From NCBI GenBank assembly GCA_963800235.1, contig CAWDAD010000002.1, forward strand, positions 1 through 64,000: a stretch of 64,000 nt of DNA. The letters run 5' to 3'. This document shows positions 1 to 8,457 of this stretch, piece after piece (the stretch's first letter is position 1; every line of letters begins with the position of its first letter). Source of the DNA: CAVVNP01 sp963800235 (GTDB lineage Bacteria; Actinomycetota; Acidimicrobiia; Acidimicrobiales; Iamiaceae). The notes under the pieces were generated by a model. The model searched no databases. It saw only the letters and a list, made by a program, of their open reading frames with translations, and was not told the origin of the DNA. The translations under genes were made by a program, and so were the position numbers.

Positions 1-11
1 ACTGCGGCCCG

Positions 12-492
12 TCAGCGGGGCTTGGTGGCGAGCCAGTCGAAGACGACTTCGTTGCGGTGCAGCGGGGCCATGGGGGCGCAGTGGAACTGGGCGCCGTCGG
101 CGGCGGAGAAGTTGTAGAAGTCCCTGGGGGCGGTGAGCAGGCCGAAGGTCTGCTGCGGCTGCCCTGGTAGAACTGCTCGCCGTCGTAGTCGATCACCAAC
201 GTCGGCGCGGTGATGTCCTTGACGGTGTCGGTGCAGCCCATGGCCTTGATGGCGTCGACCGAGGCTGCTGGCGTTCACCGCGATCGGCGATGCCGGCTTC
301 GTGGTCGGCAGGCGAGGCGGGGACCGTGCCGGACCTCCCGCCGGCCGACTTGGCGGGACCCGAGCTGGAGCACGCCGCCACCAGCGCCGAGGCCCCGAGC
401 CCGACCGCTCCGCCGGCCAGGATCCGACAGCGGCTGGGATCAGGGATGGTCGGCCTGCCGGCTCCACCGGAGCGGGCACGTGAGATTTCCAT
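12..492 (-). pseudogene. Degenerate exported alpha/beta hydrolase
   Basis: The N-terminal frame starts at 492 and encodes a lipoprotein signal (LAGGAVGLGASALVAACSS, Cys at the lipobox). The C-terminal frame, ending at 12, encodes the tail of a peptidase-like alpha/beta hydrolase (DGAQFHCAPMAPLHRNEVVF). A third frame between them reads KAMGCTDTVKDITAPTLVID, which fits the same family just before that tail. Joining them needs about three single-base shifts, near 162, 261 and 307. The body of a normal 300-400 residue hydrolase, including the nucleophile elbow, is absent. I therefore call it a deleted and frameshifted remnant; a misassembly is the alternative. Confidence 0.6.
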
Positions 493-588
493 GCGCACGC
501 GTTCGGTCGAACCATCCCGTTCGTGAGACGGATCACCCGATGGGACGAGCCGATCCCCGGCCACGAACGCCGATCCGGGAGGCCGCCC

Positions 589-1548
589 CTACGCGACGGG
601 CGGCGGCACGGCGGCGGTGAGCGGCGGCACGCCGAAGCGAGCACGGACCTCGTCCAGCGGGAGCTCGACCAGGGCGAGGTGGTCGATCACCGAGAAGTCC
701 TCGACGCACGCCGCCCCGCGGCGGAGGGCGTCACCGAACAGCTCGGTCGCGCCGGGGCGGGCCAGCACCGCCGCCTTCGACACGATGCGACTGGCCAGAC
801 CGGTCTCGTAGGCCGCCAGGCCGGCGAGCAGCAGCACCCAGTGGGCGTCGTCGTCGGTCATCGACAGGAGCATCGCCGAGAGGGCGATCTCCTCCGGAGC
901 GGTCGTGCCGTACCCGGCGACCACGTGGTTCATGTCGTGCCCGACGAAGAAGGCCGGCGTGGTCGGATCGTCGCCCGGCAGCGCGAGGCCGTGGCGCCGG
1001 TAGAACTCGACGTAGGCGTGGCCGAGGGTGCCGGCCGGCAGGTCCTGCAGGGCGCGCAGTCGCGCCGCCAGCTCGACGTCGGCCTCCGGCGTCGGCGCCA
1101 GGTACCGGTCGACGAGCGCCCGCTCGCTCCAGGCGGGGCGGACCTCGTCCTTGAACCGGGAGAAGTCCGCCAGCGCCCGGTGAGCGGTCTCGTGGACGAT
1201 GTCGCGGGCCAGCACCAGGTCCGCGCCGTCGTGACCGAGGGCGGCGGCGTAGGCCTCGCTCCGCGACTCCTGCGCCTCGGTGAGCGGGTGCCGGCACAGC
1301 TCGAGGGCGGCCATGACCTCGGCGACCCGTCGTCGAGCGGCCGGCTCGGTGAGCGCCGCCGCCGCCCCGCCCGGATCCAGCGGCTCGAGGTCGGCGAGGT
1401 CGAGGTCCGGGCGGTTCCAGGCGACGGCCACCACGGCGTGGAGCAGGCCCCGTTGCTCGTCGGTGCCCCCGTCGCCGTCGTCGATGGCCCCGAGCAGCGC
1501 CCGCGCCGCGGGCTCGGCCAGCGACTCGGTGATCACCGACCCGGTCAT
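589..1548 (-). CDS. Coq4-like protein
   Basis: This 319-residue soluble protein resembles the Coq4 family in its central part. LPAGTLGHAYVEFYRRHGL matches the conserved stretch before the metal site, and GHDMNHVVAGYGTTAPEE gives the HDxxH-x10-E zinc-site pattern typical of Coq4. In eukaryotes and proteobacteria Coq4 acts in ubiquinone biosynthesis. Actinobacteria use menaquinone, so the substrate here is open and could be another hydrophobic ring or lipid. It has a leaderless-type promoter and no operon partner. The C-terminal half is Ala-rich and helical. The family is fairly certain, the role is not. Confidence 0.65.
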   Translation of the reverse strand: MTGSVITESLAEPAARALLGAIDDGDGGTDEQRGLLHAVVAVAWNRPDLDLADLEPLDPGGAAAALTEPAARRRVAEVMAALELCRHPLTEAQESRSEAYAAALGHDGADLVLARDIVHETAHRALADFSRFKDEVRPAWSERALVDRYLAPTPEADVELAARLRALQDLPAGTLGHAYVEFYRRHGLALPGDDPTTPAFFVGHDMNHVVAGYGTTAPEEIALSAMLLSMTDDDAHWVLLLAGLAAYETGLASRIVSKAAVLARPGATELFGDALRRGAACVEDFSVIDHLALVELPLDEVRARFGVPPLTAAVPPPVA

Positions 1549-1555
1549 CGCCGGA

Positions 1556-1561
1556 ACGCTA
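1556..1561 (-). promoter_or_regulatory. -10 box of the Coq4-like gene
   Basis: TAGCGT on the minus strand ends 7 nt before the ATG at 1548, a spacing that predicts a leaderless transcript. No convincing -35 box was recognised. Confidence 0.5.
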
Positions 1562-1686
1562 GCGGTGACGACCGGGACGTCGTCGACCGGCGTGTGCGAT
1601 CTTCTCCTCGCGATCGCGCGCCGACCGGAGGCAGAGTGCTGGGCGGGGGGAGCAGACAGGCAGTCGCAGTGCCTGGATGACCGGAG

Positions 1687-1707
1687 CCGGGGCCGATGAG
1701 GCCCCGG
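1687..1707. terminator. Hairpin, probable terminator
   Basis: Perfect 8-bp stem CCGGGGCC/GGCCCCGG with loop GATGA, followed on the plus strand by TCTTCTGGTTCT. It lies in the 260-bp gap downstream of the MFS gene. No U-tract is seen on the strand transcribed by that gene. The rest of the gap (1562-1819) shows no gene. Confidence 0.4.
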
Positions 1708-1819
1708 TCTTCTGGTTCTCGGGGCAGGTTCCGGGAAGCTGGTGCCAGCCGATCCTCATCGGTTCGCCCGTCCGAGCCGGACCGATGGCCTGCCGGGCGG
1801 CGGCGGGTCGGTCGAGGGA

Positions 1820-3496
1820 TCAGGCAGCCCGGTCGCGGCCCGGGACGCCGACCGGCGGCGGACCGGTCATCGGGCACGAGTAGCAGGTACCGGGCCGCTC
1901 GGGCGACGCGACCTCGATCGCTCCGGCCAGGGCCGGCTCGGCCAGGGCCGGCTCGGCCAGGGCCGGCTCGGCCAGGGCCGGCTCGGCCGGGGCCGGCTCG
2001 GCTGCGAGCACGTCGGTGCGGATGGTCGCCCAGGCCACCACGCCGCCGACCGCAGCCAGGACGGCGGCGATCACCGCCGCGGTGCGGAAGGCCGAGGCGA
2101 AGGCGGCCGGGTCCCGGTAGGCGTCGCCCGACAGCCCGGCGGCGGCCGGGAGCACGGCCACCGCCAGCAGCTGCGAGGTCCGAGCCACGGCGTTGTTGAT
2201 GCCCGAGGCCACCCCCGAGTGCCGGGGATCGGCCGCCGCCAGCACGGTGGCGGTCAGCGGCGCCACCGTCAGGGCCAGTCCGAACCCGAACACGACCGCC
2301 GCCGGCAGCGTGGTGGCGGCGTAGTGGGTGCCCGGCTGGATCCGGGTCATGAGCAGCAGGCCGACGGCGATGACGGCCGGTCCGGCGGTCATGGGGACCC
2401 GCGGCCCGATGCGGGTCGACAGCGCACCAGAGCGCTCCGAGAGCAGCAGCATGATCACCGTGACCGGGAACAGGGCGAGGCCGGCCTCGATCGGCGAGTA
2501 GCGCAGCGCCGTCTGCAGGTATACCCCGAGCAGGAAGAAGGTGCCGCCCAGGGCGGCGTAGACGGCGAGGGTGACCACGTTGGCGCCGGCGAACTGGCGG
2601 GAGCGGAAGACCTCGAGCGGGACCATGGGCTGCGACCGCCGTCGCTCCACGACGACGAAGCCGATCAGCGAGGCGGCGCCGGCGGCGGCCGCCAGGCCGA
2701 CCGCAACCGGGTTCGAGCTCGACGGCCCCTCGACCAGCGCGTAGGTGACGCCGCCCAGCCCGACGACGGCGGTGGCCGCGCCGGGTAGGTCGAGCCGCCC
2801 GGTCGAGGTCGGGTCGACCGACTCGGGGACGTGGCGCAGCGCGACCAGCACGACCACGGCCGCGACCGGCAGGTTCAGGAAGAAGACCCACCGCCAGGAC
2901 GCCGCGTCGATCAGGTAGCCCCCGACCAGCGGCCCGACGGCGGTGGCGATGCCGGCGAAGGCCGACCACGCGCCGATGGCCCGGGCCCGGTCGGCGGGGG
3001 CGAAGCTGGCCTGGAGGATGGCGAGGCTGCCCGGCGTGAGCAGGGCGCCGCCCACCCCCTGCAGCGCCCTGGCGGCGATCAGCGTGGCGGGGTCGGGGGC
3101 GACGCCGCAGAGCGCCGAGGCGGCCGCGAACCACACCACGCCGATCACGAACACCCGGCGGCGGCCGAACCGGTCACCCAGGCTGCCGCCCACGAGGATC
3201 AGGGCCGCCAGCGTGAGCAGGTACGCCGTCAACGTCCACTGGAGGGTCGCGACCCCGGCGCCGAAGTCCCGGCCGATGGCGGGCAGCGCCACGTTCACCG
3301 CCGTGGCGTCGAGCCCGGCCACCGCCGAGCCCAGGATGGTGGCGAGCAGCACCCACCGGCCCCGGGCGCTGCCGAAGGTCAGCTCCGCGACCTCGACCGC
3401 TGCCCCGCCGGGCGGACCGGGGCCGTCGACGGAGCCCGCGGCCCCGGTCTGCTCGGCGGTCCCGGCCTGCTCGGCACCCTCGGCCCGATCCGGCAT
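1820..3496 (-). CDS. MFS drug exporter, DHA2 (EmrB/QacA) family
   Basis: A 558-residue membrane protein with the 14-helix layout of DHA2 exporters, which expel drugs or other amphiphiles using the proton gradient. The first helices carry DATAVNVALPAIGRDF, then motif A (GGSLGDRFGRRRV, near residue 100) and the motif C-like stretch GVGGALLTPGSLAIL. The C-terminal tail is an Ala/Pro/Glu tandem repeat and is probably disordered in the cytoplasm. I chose the ATG at 3496 because a -10 box sits 7 nt upstream and because the upstream alternative at 3550 overlaps the divergent gene. The substrate cannot be told from sequence. Confidence 0.88.
   Translation of the reverse strand: MPDRAEGAEQAGTAEQTGAAGSVDGPGPPGGAAVEVAELTFGSARGRWVLLATILGSAVAGLDATAVNVALPAIGRDFGAGVATLQWTLTAYLLTLAALILVGGSLGDRFGRRRVFVIGVVWFAAASALCGVAPDPATLIAARALQGVGGALLTPGSLAILQASFAPADRARAIGAWSAFAGIATAVGPLVGGYLIDAASWRWVFFLNLPVAAVVVLVALRHVPESVDPTSTGRLDLPGAATAVVGLGGVTYALVEGPSSSNPVAVGLAAAAGAASLIGFVVVERRRSQPMVPLEVFRSRQFAGANVVTLAVYAALGGTFFLLGVYLQTALRYSPIEAGLALFPVTVIMLLLSERSGALSTRIGPRVPMTAGPAVIAVGLLLMTRIQPGTHYAATTLPAAVVFGFGLALTVAPLTATVLAAADPRHSGVASGINNAVARTSQLLAVAVLPAAAGLSGDAYRDPAAFASAFRTAAVIAAVLAAVGGVVAWATIRTDVLAAEPAPAEPALAEPALAEPALAEPALAGAIEVASPERPGTCYSCPMTGPPPVGVPGRDRAA
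1925..1999. repeat. Five 15-bp tandem repeats in the MFS C-terminal tail
   Basis: Four exact copies of GGCCAGGGCCGGCTC and one variant copy (GGCCGGGGCCGGCTC) in a row. They encode an (E-P-A-L/P-A) repeat on the minus strand. The repeat length keeps the frame, so copy number can vary without breaking the gene. Confidence 0.9.
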
Positions 3497-3503
3497 CGCC
3501 GGC

Positions 3504-3509
3504 ACGCTA
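3504..3509 (-). promoter_or_regulatory. -10 box of the MFS exporter
   Basis: TAGCGT on the minus strand, 7 nt before the ATG at 3496. It lies back to back with the box of the divergent oxidoreductase gene. Confidence 0.5.
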
Positions 3510-3535
3510 CCGACGCCCGTCCTCGACGGCGGCCG

Positions 3536-3541
3536 TAGGGT
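3536..3541 (+). promoter_or_regulatory. -10 box of the oxidoreductase at 3549
   Basis: TAGGGT ends 7 nt before the ATG at 3549, predicting a leaderless mRNA. Confidence 0.5.
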
Positions 3542-3548
3542 CGGCGCC

Positions 3549-4523
3549 ATGACGAAGCTCGGCTACCAGATCCCCAACTTCACCTATCCCGAGACCGCGC
3601 CCGAGGAGCTGTTCCCCACCGTCGTCCGACAGGCCGAGGAGGCCGACACCAGCGGGTTCGACACGCTGATGGTGATGGACCACTTCTACCAGCTGTTCAT
3701 GATCGGCCCGCCCGAGATGGACATGCTGGAGTGCTACACGACCCTCGCCGCGCTCTCGCAGCAGACCTCCACGGTGCGGCTGTCCGCGCTGGTCACCGGC
3801 AACACGTACCGGAACCCGGCGCTGCTGGCCAAGACCGTCACCGCCCTCGACGTGGTGTCCGGCGGCCGGGGCCAGCTCGGGATCGGCGCCGGGTGGTTCG
3901 AGCTCGAGCACGACTCGCTGGGCTTCGAGTTCGGCACCTTCTCCGACCGGTTCGAGAAGCTGGAGGAGGCGCTGCAGATCATCAAGGGCATGTTCGCCGG
4001 CGAGAAGCCGTCACTCGGCGGCACGTGGTACTCGGTCACCGACGCCATGAACTTCCCGGCGCCGCTCTCGACGATCCCGATCATGATCGGCGGCGGCGGC
4101 GAGAGGAAGACGCTGCGACTCGTCGCCCAGTACGCCGACGAGTCGAACCTGATCTGCGATCCCACCGAGATCCCCCGCAAGCTCGACGCCCTGGCCGGCC
4201 ACTGCGAACGCCTCGGCCGTGACCGCTCCGAGATCACCGTGTCGTACCAGGGCCGGGCGTGCATCGCCCCGACCCACGACCAGGCGGTGGCCGAGCTCGA
4301 CGAGTTCATCGCCAGCCGTGGCCTCGATCCGGCCACCATGGCCGAGGAGGACCTGGCCAGCACCCGGGCGCTCATCCCCCACGGCGATCCCGACGAGATC
4401 GGCGAGGTCTTCGCCGGCTACCTCGACACGGGCATCGACGGCTTCACCGTCAGCGCCATGGCCAACGGCCACGTCCCCGAGCGGGTGAGCCTGCTCGGCC
4501 AGACCCTGTCGAAGCTGGTCTGA
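3549..4523 (+). CDS. LLM class F420-dependent oxidoreductase
   Basis: A 324-residue luciferase-like TIM-barrel protein. Conserved family stretches are LMVMDHFYQL (near 40), LGALVT-type strand LSALVTGNTYRNPALLAK, GGRGQLGIGAGWFELEH and PIMIGGGGERKTLRLVA. These match the F420-dependent branch, which uses reduced deazaflavin F420 for hydride transfer. It closely resembles the gene at 14430. Longer upstream readings of the frame run through the antisense of the MFS gene, so the ATG at 3549 behind a -10 box is preferred. The substrate is unknown. Confidence 0.85.
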   Translation: MTKLGYQIPNFTYPETAPEELFPTVVRQAEEADTSGFDTLMVMDHFYQLFMIGPPEMDMLECYTTLAALSQQTSTVRLSALVTGNTYRNPALLAKTVTALDVVSGGRGQLGIGAGWFELEHDSLGFEFGTFSDRFEKLEEALQIIKGMFAGEKPSLGGTWYSVTDAMNFPAPLSTIPIMIGGGGERKTLRLVAQYADESNLICDPTEIPRKLDALAGHCERLGRDRSEITVSYQGRACIAPTHDQAVAELDEFIASRGLDPATMAEEDLASTRALIPHGDPDEIGEVFAGYLDTGIDGFTVSAMANGHVPERVSLLGQTLSKLV

Positions 4524-4542
4524 CCGGGCCGCGTGTCCGGCT

Positions 4543-4558
4543 CCGGCGACGGCGCCGG
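4543..4558. terminator. Hairpin between convergent genes
   Basis: Stem CCGGCG/CGCCGG with loop ACGG between the stop codons of the oxidoreductase and the sulfotransferase. It may end transcription from both sides. Confidence 0.4.
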
Positions 4559-4564
4559 CGGTGC

Positions 4565-5821
4565 TCAGCCGGTCCAGGTCGAGGTGAGGCCGAAGCGCTC
4601 GGTGTAGGGGGCGAAGTCCTCACGCAGCTGCTCGGCGTCGAGGCCGAAGGGCTCCAGGGCGTAGCGGATCCGGCCGTGGCGGTTCCGCCGGTGGTCGGCC
4701 AGGTATCCGGCGTGGGCCCAGCGGGCCCGTTCGTCGAGCGGCTGGCCGGCCAGGTCGTAGAGGTGGGCGACCGTGCCGAGGTCGTCGGCCATGAAGTCGT
4801 CGAAGCGGACGTCGATCGCCGGGCCGTCGTCGAGCAGGTCCCGGTCGCGCACACAGGCCAGCAGCATGGTGCGCAGCCGGTCGGCCCAGTAGGCGCCGAT
4901 GGCGACGGGATCCGGCCGGTCGCACGCCATGCGGGCGGCGTAGGTGAGCATGGCCACCATCGAGGCGGTGACCGCCACCGGGTCGCGGTGGGTGACGACC
5001 ACGGTCGCGTCGGGGAACACGGTCCGCAGGGCGGCGAACTGCTCGAGGTGCTGCGGCGACTTCAGCACCCAACGATCGCCGCCGCGGAGGAAGGTGAGGG
5101 CCTGCAGCGTCGTGCGCAGGTTGCGGTAGTAGGGGGTCTGGTCGGCGGCCAGGTAGTGGTCCCGGTAGCTCGGCAGCAACGCCTGGGTCTCGAAGTACAT
5201 GGTCGAGTAGTCCAGAGCCAGCAGCTGGATCTCCTCGTGGACGTGCTCGGCGGTCATCTCGTGCATGGCCCTGAAGTGGGGCATGACGAGGTCCATGAAC
5301 TCGGTGGCGGCGGTGGCCCGGGCGATGCGGGGATCGGGGCCGTCGGCCCCGGCCGACTCGCCGGGGGTCGGCACCGGTTCCAGGCTCTCCCAGTACGGCA
5401 GCGAGCGCAGCGCCGGGTCGGCGGAGAGGAGGTTGTGCAGGTGGGTGGTGCCCGTCCGGGGCAGACCGGCGATCACGATCGGCGTCCGGACCGGGATGTC
5501 GTGGATCTCGGGATGCCGGCGCAGCAGGTCGGCGAGGAGCAGCCGGTTCTTGGCCAGCTGCACGAGCTGGCTGTGCAGGTTGAGGGTGCCGAACCGGTTG
5601 CGCTCGACCCCCTGGAGCGCGCCGAGCAGGACGGCGAGCGGTGCCCGGAACCCGTCGCCGCCGAAGTCGTCGAGGCCGAGCTCGTCGGATGCCTGCCCGA
5701 GGATGGCCGACTCGGTCAGCTCCAGGCCCTCGGCCATGACGGCGGCGGCGTCGAGCACGGCCCGGGCCTCCGGGCTGAACTTCGGCGCGGCCAGGTCGTC
5801 GAGGACGATCTCCTCAGCCAC
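4565..5821 (-). CDS. Sulfotransferase family protein
   Basis: A 418-residue cytosolic protein with the PAPS-binding loop IAGLPRTGTTHLHNLL near residue 118 and the 3'-phosphate motif VTHRDPVAVTASM near 285. The long N-terminal helical extension and the length fit the Sulfotransfer_3 group common in actinobacteria. These enzymes move sulfate from PAPS to small hydroxylated molecules. The start overlaps the end of the DUF1214 gene by 8 bp, so the two are co-transcribed. A sulfotransferase next to DUF1214 suggests a shared substrate, which I cannot name. Confidence 0.85.
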   Translation of the reverse strand: MAEEIVLDDLAAPKFSPEARAVLDAAAVMAEGLELTESAILGQASDELGLDDFGGDGFRAPLAVLLGALQGVERNRFGTLNLHSQLVQLAKNRLLLADLLRRHPEIHDIPVRTPIVIAGLPRTGTTHLHNLLSADPALRSLPYWESLEPVPTPGESAGADGPDPRIARATAATEFMDLVMPHFRAMHEMTAEHVHEEIQLLALDYSTMYFETQALLPSYRDHYLAADQTPYYRNLRTTLQALTFLRGGDRWVLKSPQHLEQFAALRTVFPDATVVVTHRDPVAVTASMVAMLTYAARMACDRPDPVAIGAYWADRLRTMLLACVRDRDLLDDGPAIDVRFDDFMADDLGTVAHLYDLAGQPLDERARWAHAGYLADHRRNRHGRIRYALEPFGLDAEQLREDFAPYTERFGLTSTWTG

Positions 5822-6983
5822 CGTCGACCTCGGGCCCGGCCGGCACCTCGGCCAGCGGCACCACCGACACGTCGACGGGGTCGGGCGTCGCCTCGGGCAG
5901 GAACCACCGGAACCAGATGCGACCGGTGCGGTGCCCCTGGGTGCAGACCCAGTTCGGGTGGCCGGGGTCGGCCTCGGCGATGACGATCGTCCACGACCCG
6001 TCCGGCTCGTGGACGATCTGGGTCCCGTTGATGGTCACACGGTCGTAGGCGGCGTCGTAGGTGTGGAGCAGCGGGTTCCAGAGGCAGCAGTTCCAGAACA
6101 CGCACCCGGGCGAGCGGCCGGTGAGCACCAGCGCCCGGCCGGGGTCGAGGTCGAAGGTGCCCATGGCGTAGGCGGCGTCGCCCGCCGCCCACCCGAAGGT
6201 GGTGGTGGGAACCGGGTACGGCGGGTCGACGGTGTTCGGCTCGCCGGGCTGCAGCGGGACGATGGCCGCCTGGTCGCGCACCCACGTCAGCGCGGCGGTC
6301 ATGCGGCGAGCCAGGTCGGCGTCGGTCTGGCGCACCGTCGGTGCCGGCCGGTCGGGGTCGTCGACGCACTCGATGTGCCAGCTCGTGCGCCGGCCGGTGG
6401 CGGGGTCGGCCAGGTAGTCGCGGGTGATGGCCACCACCGCGTCTGGAGCGAGAGCGATGTGGCCGGCACGGGCGGGTGCCCCGGCGGGACGCTCCCCCGG
6501 CGACAGCCACAGCTCGAACGACCCGTCGTCGCCGATCGCCAGCGAGCGGTCGTTCAGCGAGCCGACGATGCGCTCGGAGTACCGCCCGTCGTCGGGTCCG
6601 CCGTAGACGGTGAGCGAGAGGTACACGGCGTCGCCGGCGTCGCCCGTGACCCGGTAGGTGCGGGCCGGGTCGAGCGGGGCGTGCTGGTAGAAGGCGTCGG
6701 TGTTGTCGCCGCCCCACTTCTTGTCCGGTCCGACGATGTCGACGAACCGGGGGCGCCGGGTGTCGCCCCACACGAAGCAGTCGAAGGCCACCTGGGTGAT
6801 CGAGAAGATCCACTTGTAGGCCTCGCACTCGCTCTGCTCGTCGCCGGCGACGGCCGGGTGGTCGAGCAGCTTCGGCTCCAGCGCCCGCAGCTCGTCGAGC
6901 AGCTCGGCGAACACCGCCGAGGTCCGGTTCCGAGCCGTCGGTTCCGAGCCGTCCCCGCCTCGCTCCGCTCCCTCGGCGTCCAC
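5814..6983 (-). CDS. DUF1214 domain protein
   Basis: A 389-residue protein without a signal peptide. The middle and C-terminal parts (PARTYRVTGDAGDAVYLSLT, then EPDGSWTIVIAE and RTGRIWFRWFLPE) match the beta-rich DUF1214 pattern. I chose the GTG at 6983 because TAGTGT lies 8 nt upstream. Starts at 7016 or 7061 would place the inverted repeat at 7011-7059 inside the gene. It is the first gene of a pair with the sulfotransferase. No function is established for the family, and no catalytic residues can be named. Confidence 0.7.
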   Translation of the reverse strand: MDAEGAERGGDGSEPTARNRTSAVFAELLDELRALEPKLLDHPAVAGDEQSECEAYKWIFSITQVAFDCFVWGDTRRPRFVDIVGPDKKWGGDNTDAFYQHAPLDPARTYRVTGDAGDAVYLSLTVYGGPDDGRYSERIVGSLNDRSLAIGDDGSFELWLSPGERPAGAPARAGHIALAPDAVVAITRDYLADPATGRRTSWHIECVDDPDRPAPTVRQTDADLARRMTAALTWVRDQAAIVPLQPGEPNTVDPPYPVPTTTFGWAAGDAAYAMGTFDLDPGRALVLTGRSPGCVFWNCCLWNPLLHTYDAAYDRVTINGTQIVHEPDGSWTIVIAEADPGHPNWVCTQGHRTGRIWFRWFLPEATPDPVDVSVVPLAEVPAGPEVDGG

Positions 6984-6991
6984 GGCCGCCG

Positions 6992-6997
6992 ACACTA
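6992..6997 (-). promoter_or_regulatory. -10 box of the DUF1214-sulfotransferase unit
   Basis: TAGTGT on the minus strand, 8 nt before the GTG at 6983. The same hexamer and spacing precede the C69 hydrolase start at 9731. Confidence 0.5.
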
Positions 6998-7010
6998 CGA
7001 ACCCCCCGCC

Positions 7011-7059
7011 GAACATGTCGCAGGAACGCCGGGCACCGCCCGACAACTGCGACAGGTTC
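7011..7059. repeat. REP-like inverted repeat
   Basis: Arms GAACATGTCGCAG (7011-7023) and CTGCGACAGGTTC (7047-7059) pair with one mismatch, and the interior also pairs (GCCGGGC/GCCCG). It lies between the amine oxidase stop and the DUF1214 promoter. The arm sequence is related to the repeats at 9778, 9851 and 36190. Confidence 0.6.
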
Positions 7060-7086
7060 ACGGGGTCGAGGGTCGCTCGCCCCCGG

Positions 7087-8457
7087 CTACTCGGCGGGGA
7101 GGAGGAGGGCGACGTCGTCGGCGGTGCGCTCGCCGGAGCGGACGGCGCCCTCCATGTAGCCGTTCCAGACCGGCGAGCACTCGGCGCCGGCCCAGTGGAC
7201 CGGTCCGATCGGCTCGGTCAGGGCCGGGCCGTAGGCGGTCCAGACGCCGGGGGTGAAGTGGGCGCCGTAGCACCCCCGGGAGAACTCCTCGGCCATCCAG
7301 TCGCGCTCCAGGTACTCGACCGGGTTCGCCGCCTTGCGTCCGAAGTAGCGGACCAGGCAGTCGACCATGGCCTGGCGGCGCTGGTCCCGGGTGCGCCGGG
7401 CCCACACCCGACCGTCGTTGGCCTCCATGAAGCCGACCAGGATGCCCGGGGCGCCGTCCGGCGGGGTGTTGTCGAAGGTGACCTTGACCGGCCCGACGTC
7501 GGACGCCGCCTGGCCGGTGAGCCCGTCCGCCCGCCAGAACGGCTCGTCGTAGACGGCGTACACCTTGATCACCGACCCGGCCGGGAGGCGCTGGGTGAGC
7601 TGGTCGCGCCAGCTCGGCAGCACCGGGTCGTACTCCAGCCGACCGGCCAGCGTCGGGGGCAGGGTGACGATGCAGCGGTCGGCGCTGACCTGCTCGCCGG
7701 CCCTGGTGGTGATCCGCACGCCCCCGTCGCCGTGCTCGACGCGGCGCACCGGCTGGCCGAGCAGCACCCGGTCGCCGAGCTCCGCCGCCATGCGCTCGGC
7801 GATCAGGACCGACCCGCCGAGGATGCGGTCCTGCTGGGCCCCCCGGTCGACCGACAGCAGGGTCTCGAAGTCGGTGCCGGAGTGGGCGTAGAAGAGGGCG
7901 TGGAGCAGGGAGAGGTCGGTCGACTCGGCCGAGAACACCGCTTCACACGCGATCCGGAAGTAGGCCCGGCCCGACGAGGTGCGCAGGTTGCGGTGCACCC
8001 AGCTCTCGAAGGTCTGCCCGTCGAGGGTCCGGGCCCGCGGCGCGGTCCAGGGCTCGTCGAGCGGCACCGTGCGCACCAGCCGGGCGAAGCGGGTCAGGCC
8101 CTGGAACAGGTCGGCCAGCACGAAGGGGTTGAGCTTGGGCACGGCCCCCCGCTTGGAGGCCATCCGGCTGGTCGACCCGCCGAGCACCACGACGTGCTCG
8201 CCCTGGTTGTAGGTCGGGAAGGTCTCCAGGCCCAGCTCGCCGATCAGCTCGTACATGCGGTTCTGGGTCGGGCCCACCCACTGGCCGCCGAGCTCGACCG
8301 GCGCACCGCCGAGCTCGGTCGTGGTGCCCTCGGTGCGGCCGCCGACCCGGTCGCGGGCCTCGAGGACGGTCACGTCGACGCCCCGGTCGGCCAGCCGGCG
8401 CGCCGCCGCCAGCCCGGCCAGGCCGGCGCCGACCACCAGGACCTGGGTGTCGCTCAT
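7087..8457 (-). CDS. Flavin monoamine oxidase family protein
   Basis: A 456-residue FAD enzyme. The N-terminus has the dinucleotide-binding motif VLVVGAGLAGLAAARRL, followed by VTVLEARDRVGGRTEG, the classic FAD and substrate signature of this family. The C-terminal stretch YGPALTEPIGPVHWAGAECS is the second FAD-contacting segment. Such enzymes oxidise primary or secondary amines to imines with release of peroxide. The start overlaps the C69 hydrolase stop as ATGA, so the two are translated together, suggesting an amino-compound degradation pair. The substrate is not determined. Confidence 0.85.
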   Translation of the reverse strand: MSDTQVLVVGAGLAGLAAARRLADRGVDVTVLEARDRVGGRTEGTTTELGGAPVELGGQWVGPTQNRMYELIGELGLETFPTYNQGEHVVVLGGSTSRMASKRGAVPKLNPFVLADLFQGLTRFARLVRTVPLDEPWTAPRARTLDGQTFESWVHRNLRTSSGRAYFRIACEAVFSAESTDLSLLHALFYAHSGTDFETLLSVDRGAQQDRILGGSVLIAERMAAELGDRVLLGQPVRRVEHGDGGVRITTRAGEQVSADRCIVTLPPTLAGRLEYDPVLPSWRDQLTQRLPAGSVIKVYAVYDEPFWRADGLTGQAASDVGPVKVTFDNTPPDGAPGILVGFMEANDGRVWARRTRDQRRQAMVDCLVRYFGRKAANPVEYLERDWMAEEFSRGCYGAHFTPGVWTAYGPALTEPIGPVHWAGAECSPVWNGYMEGAVRSGERTADDVALLLPAE

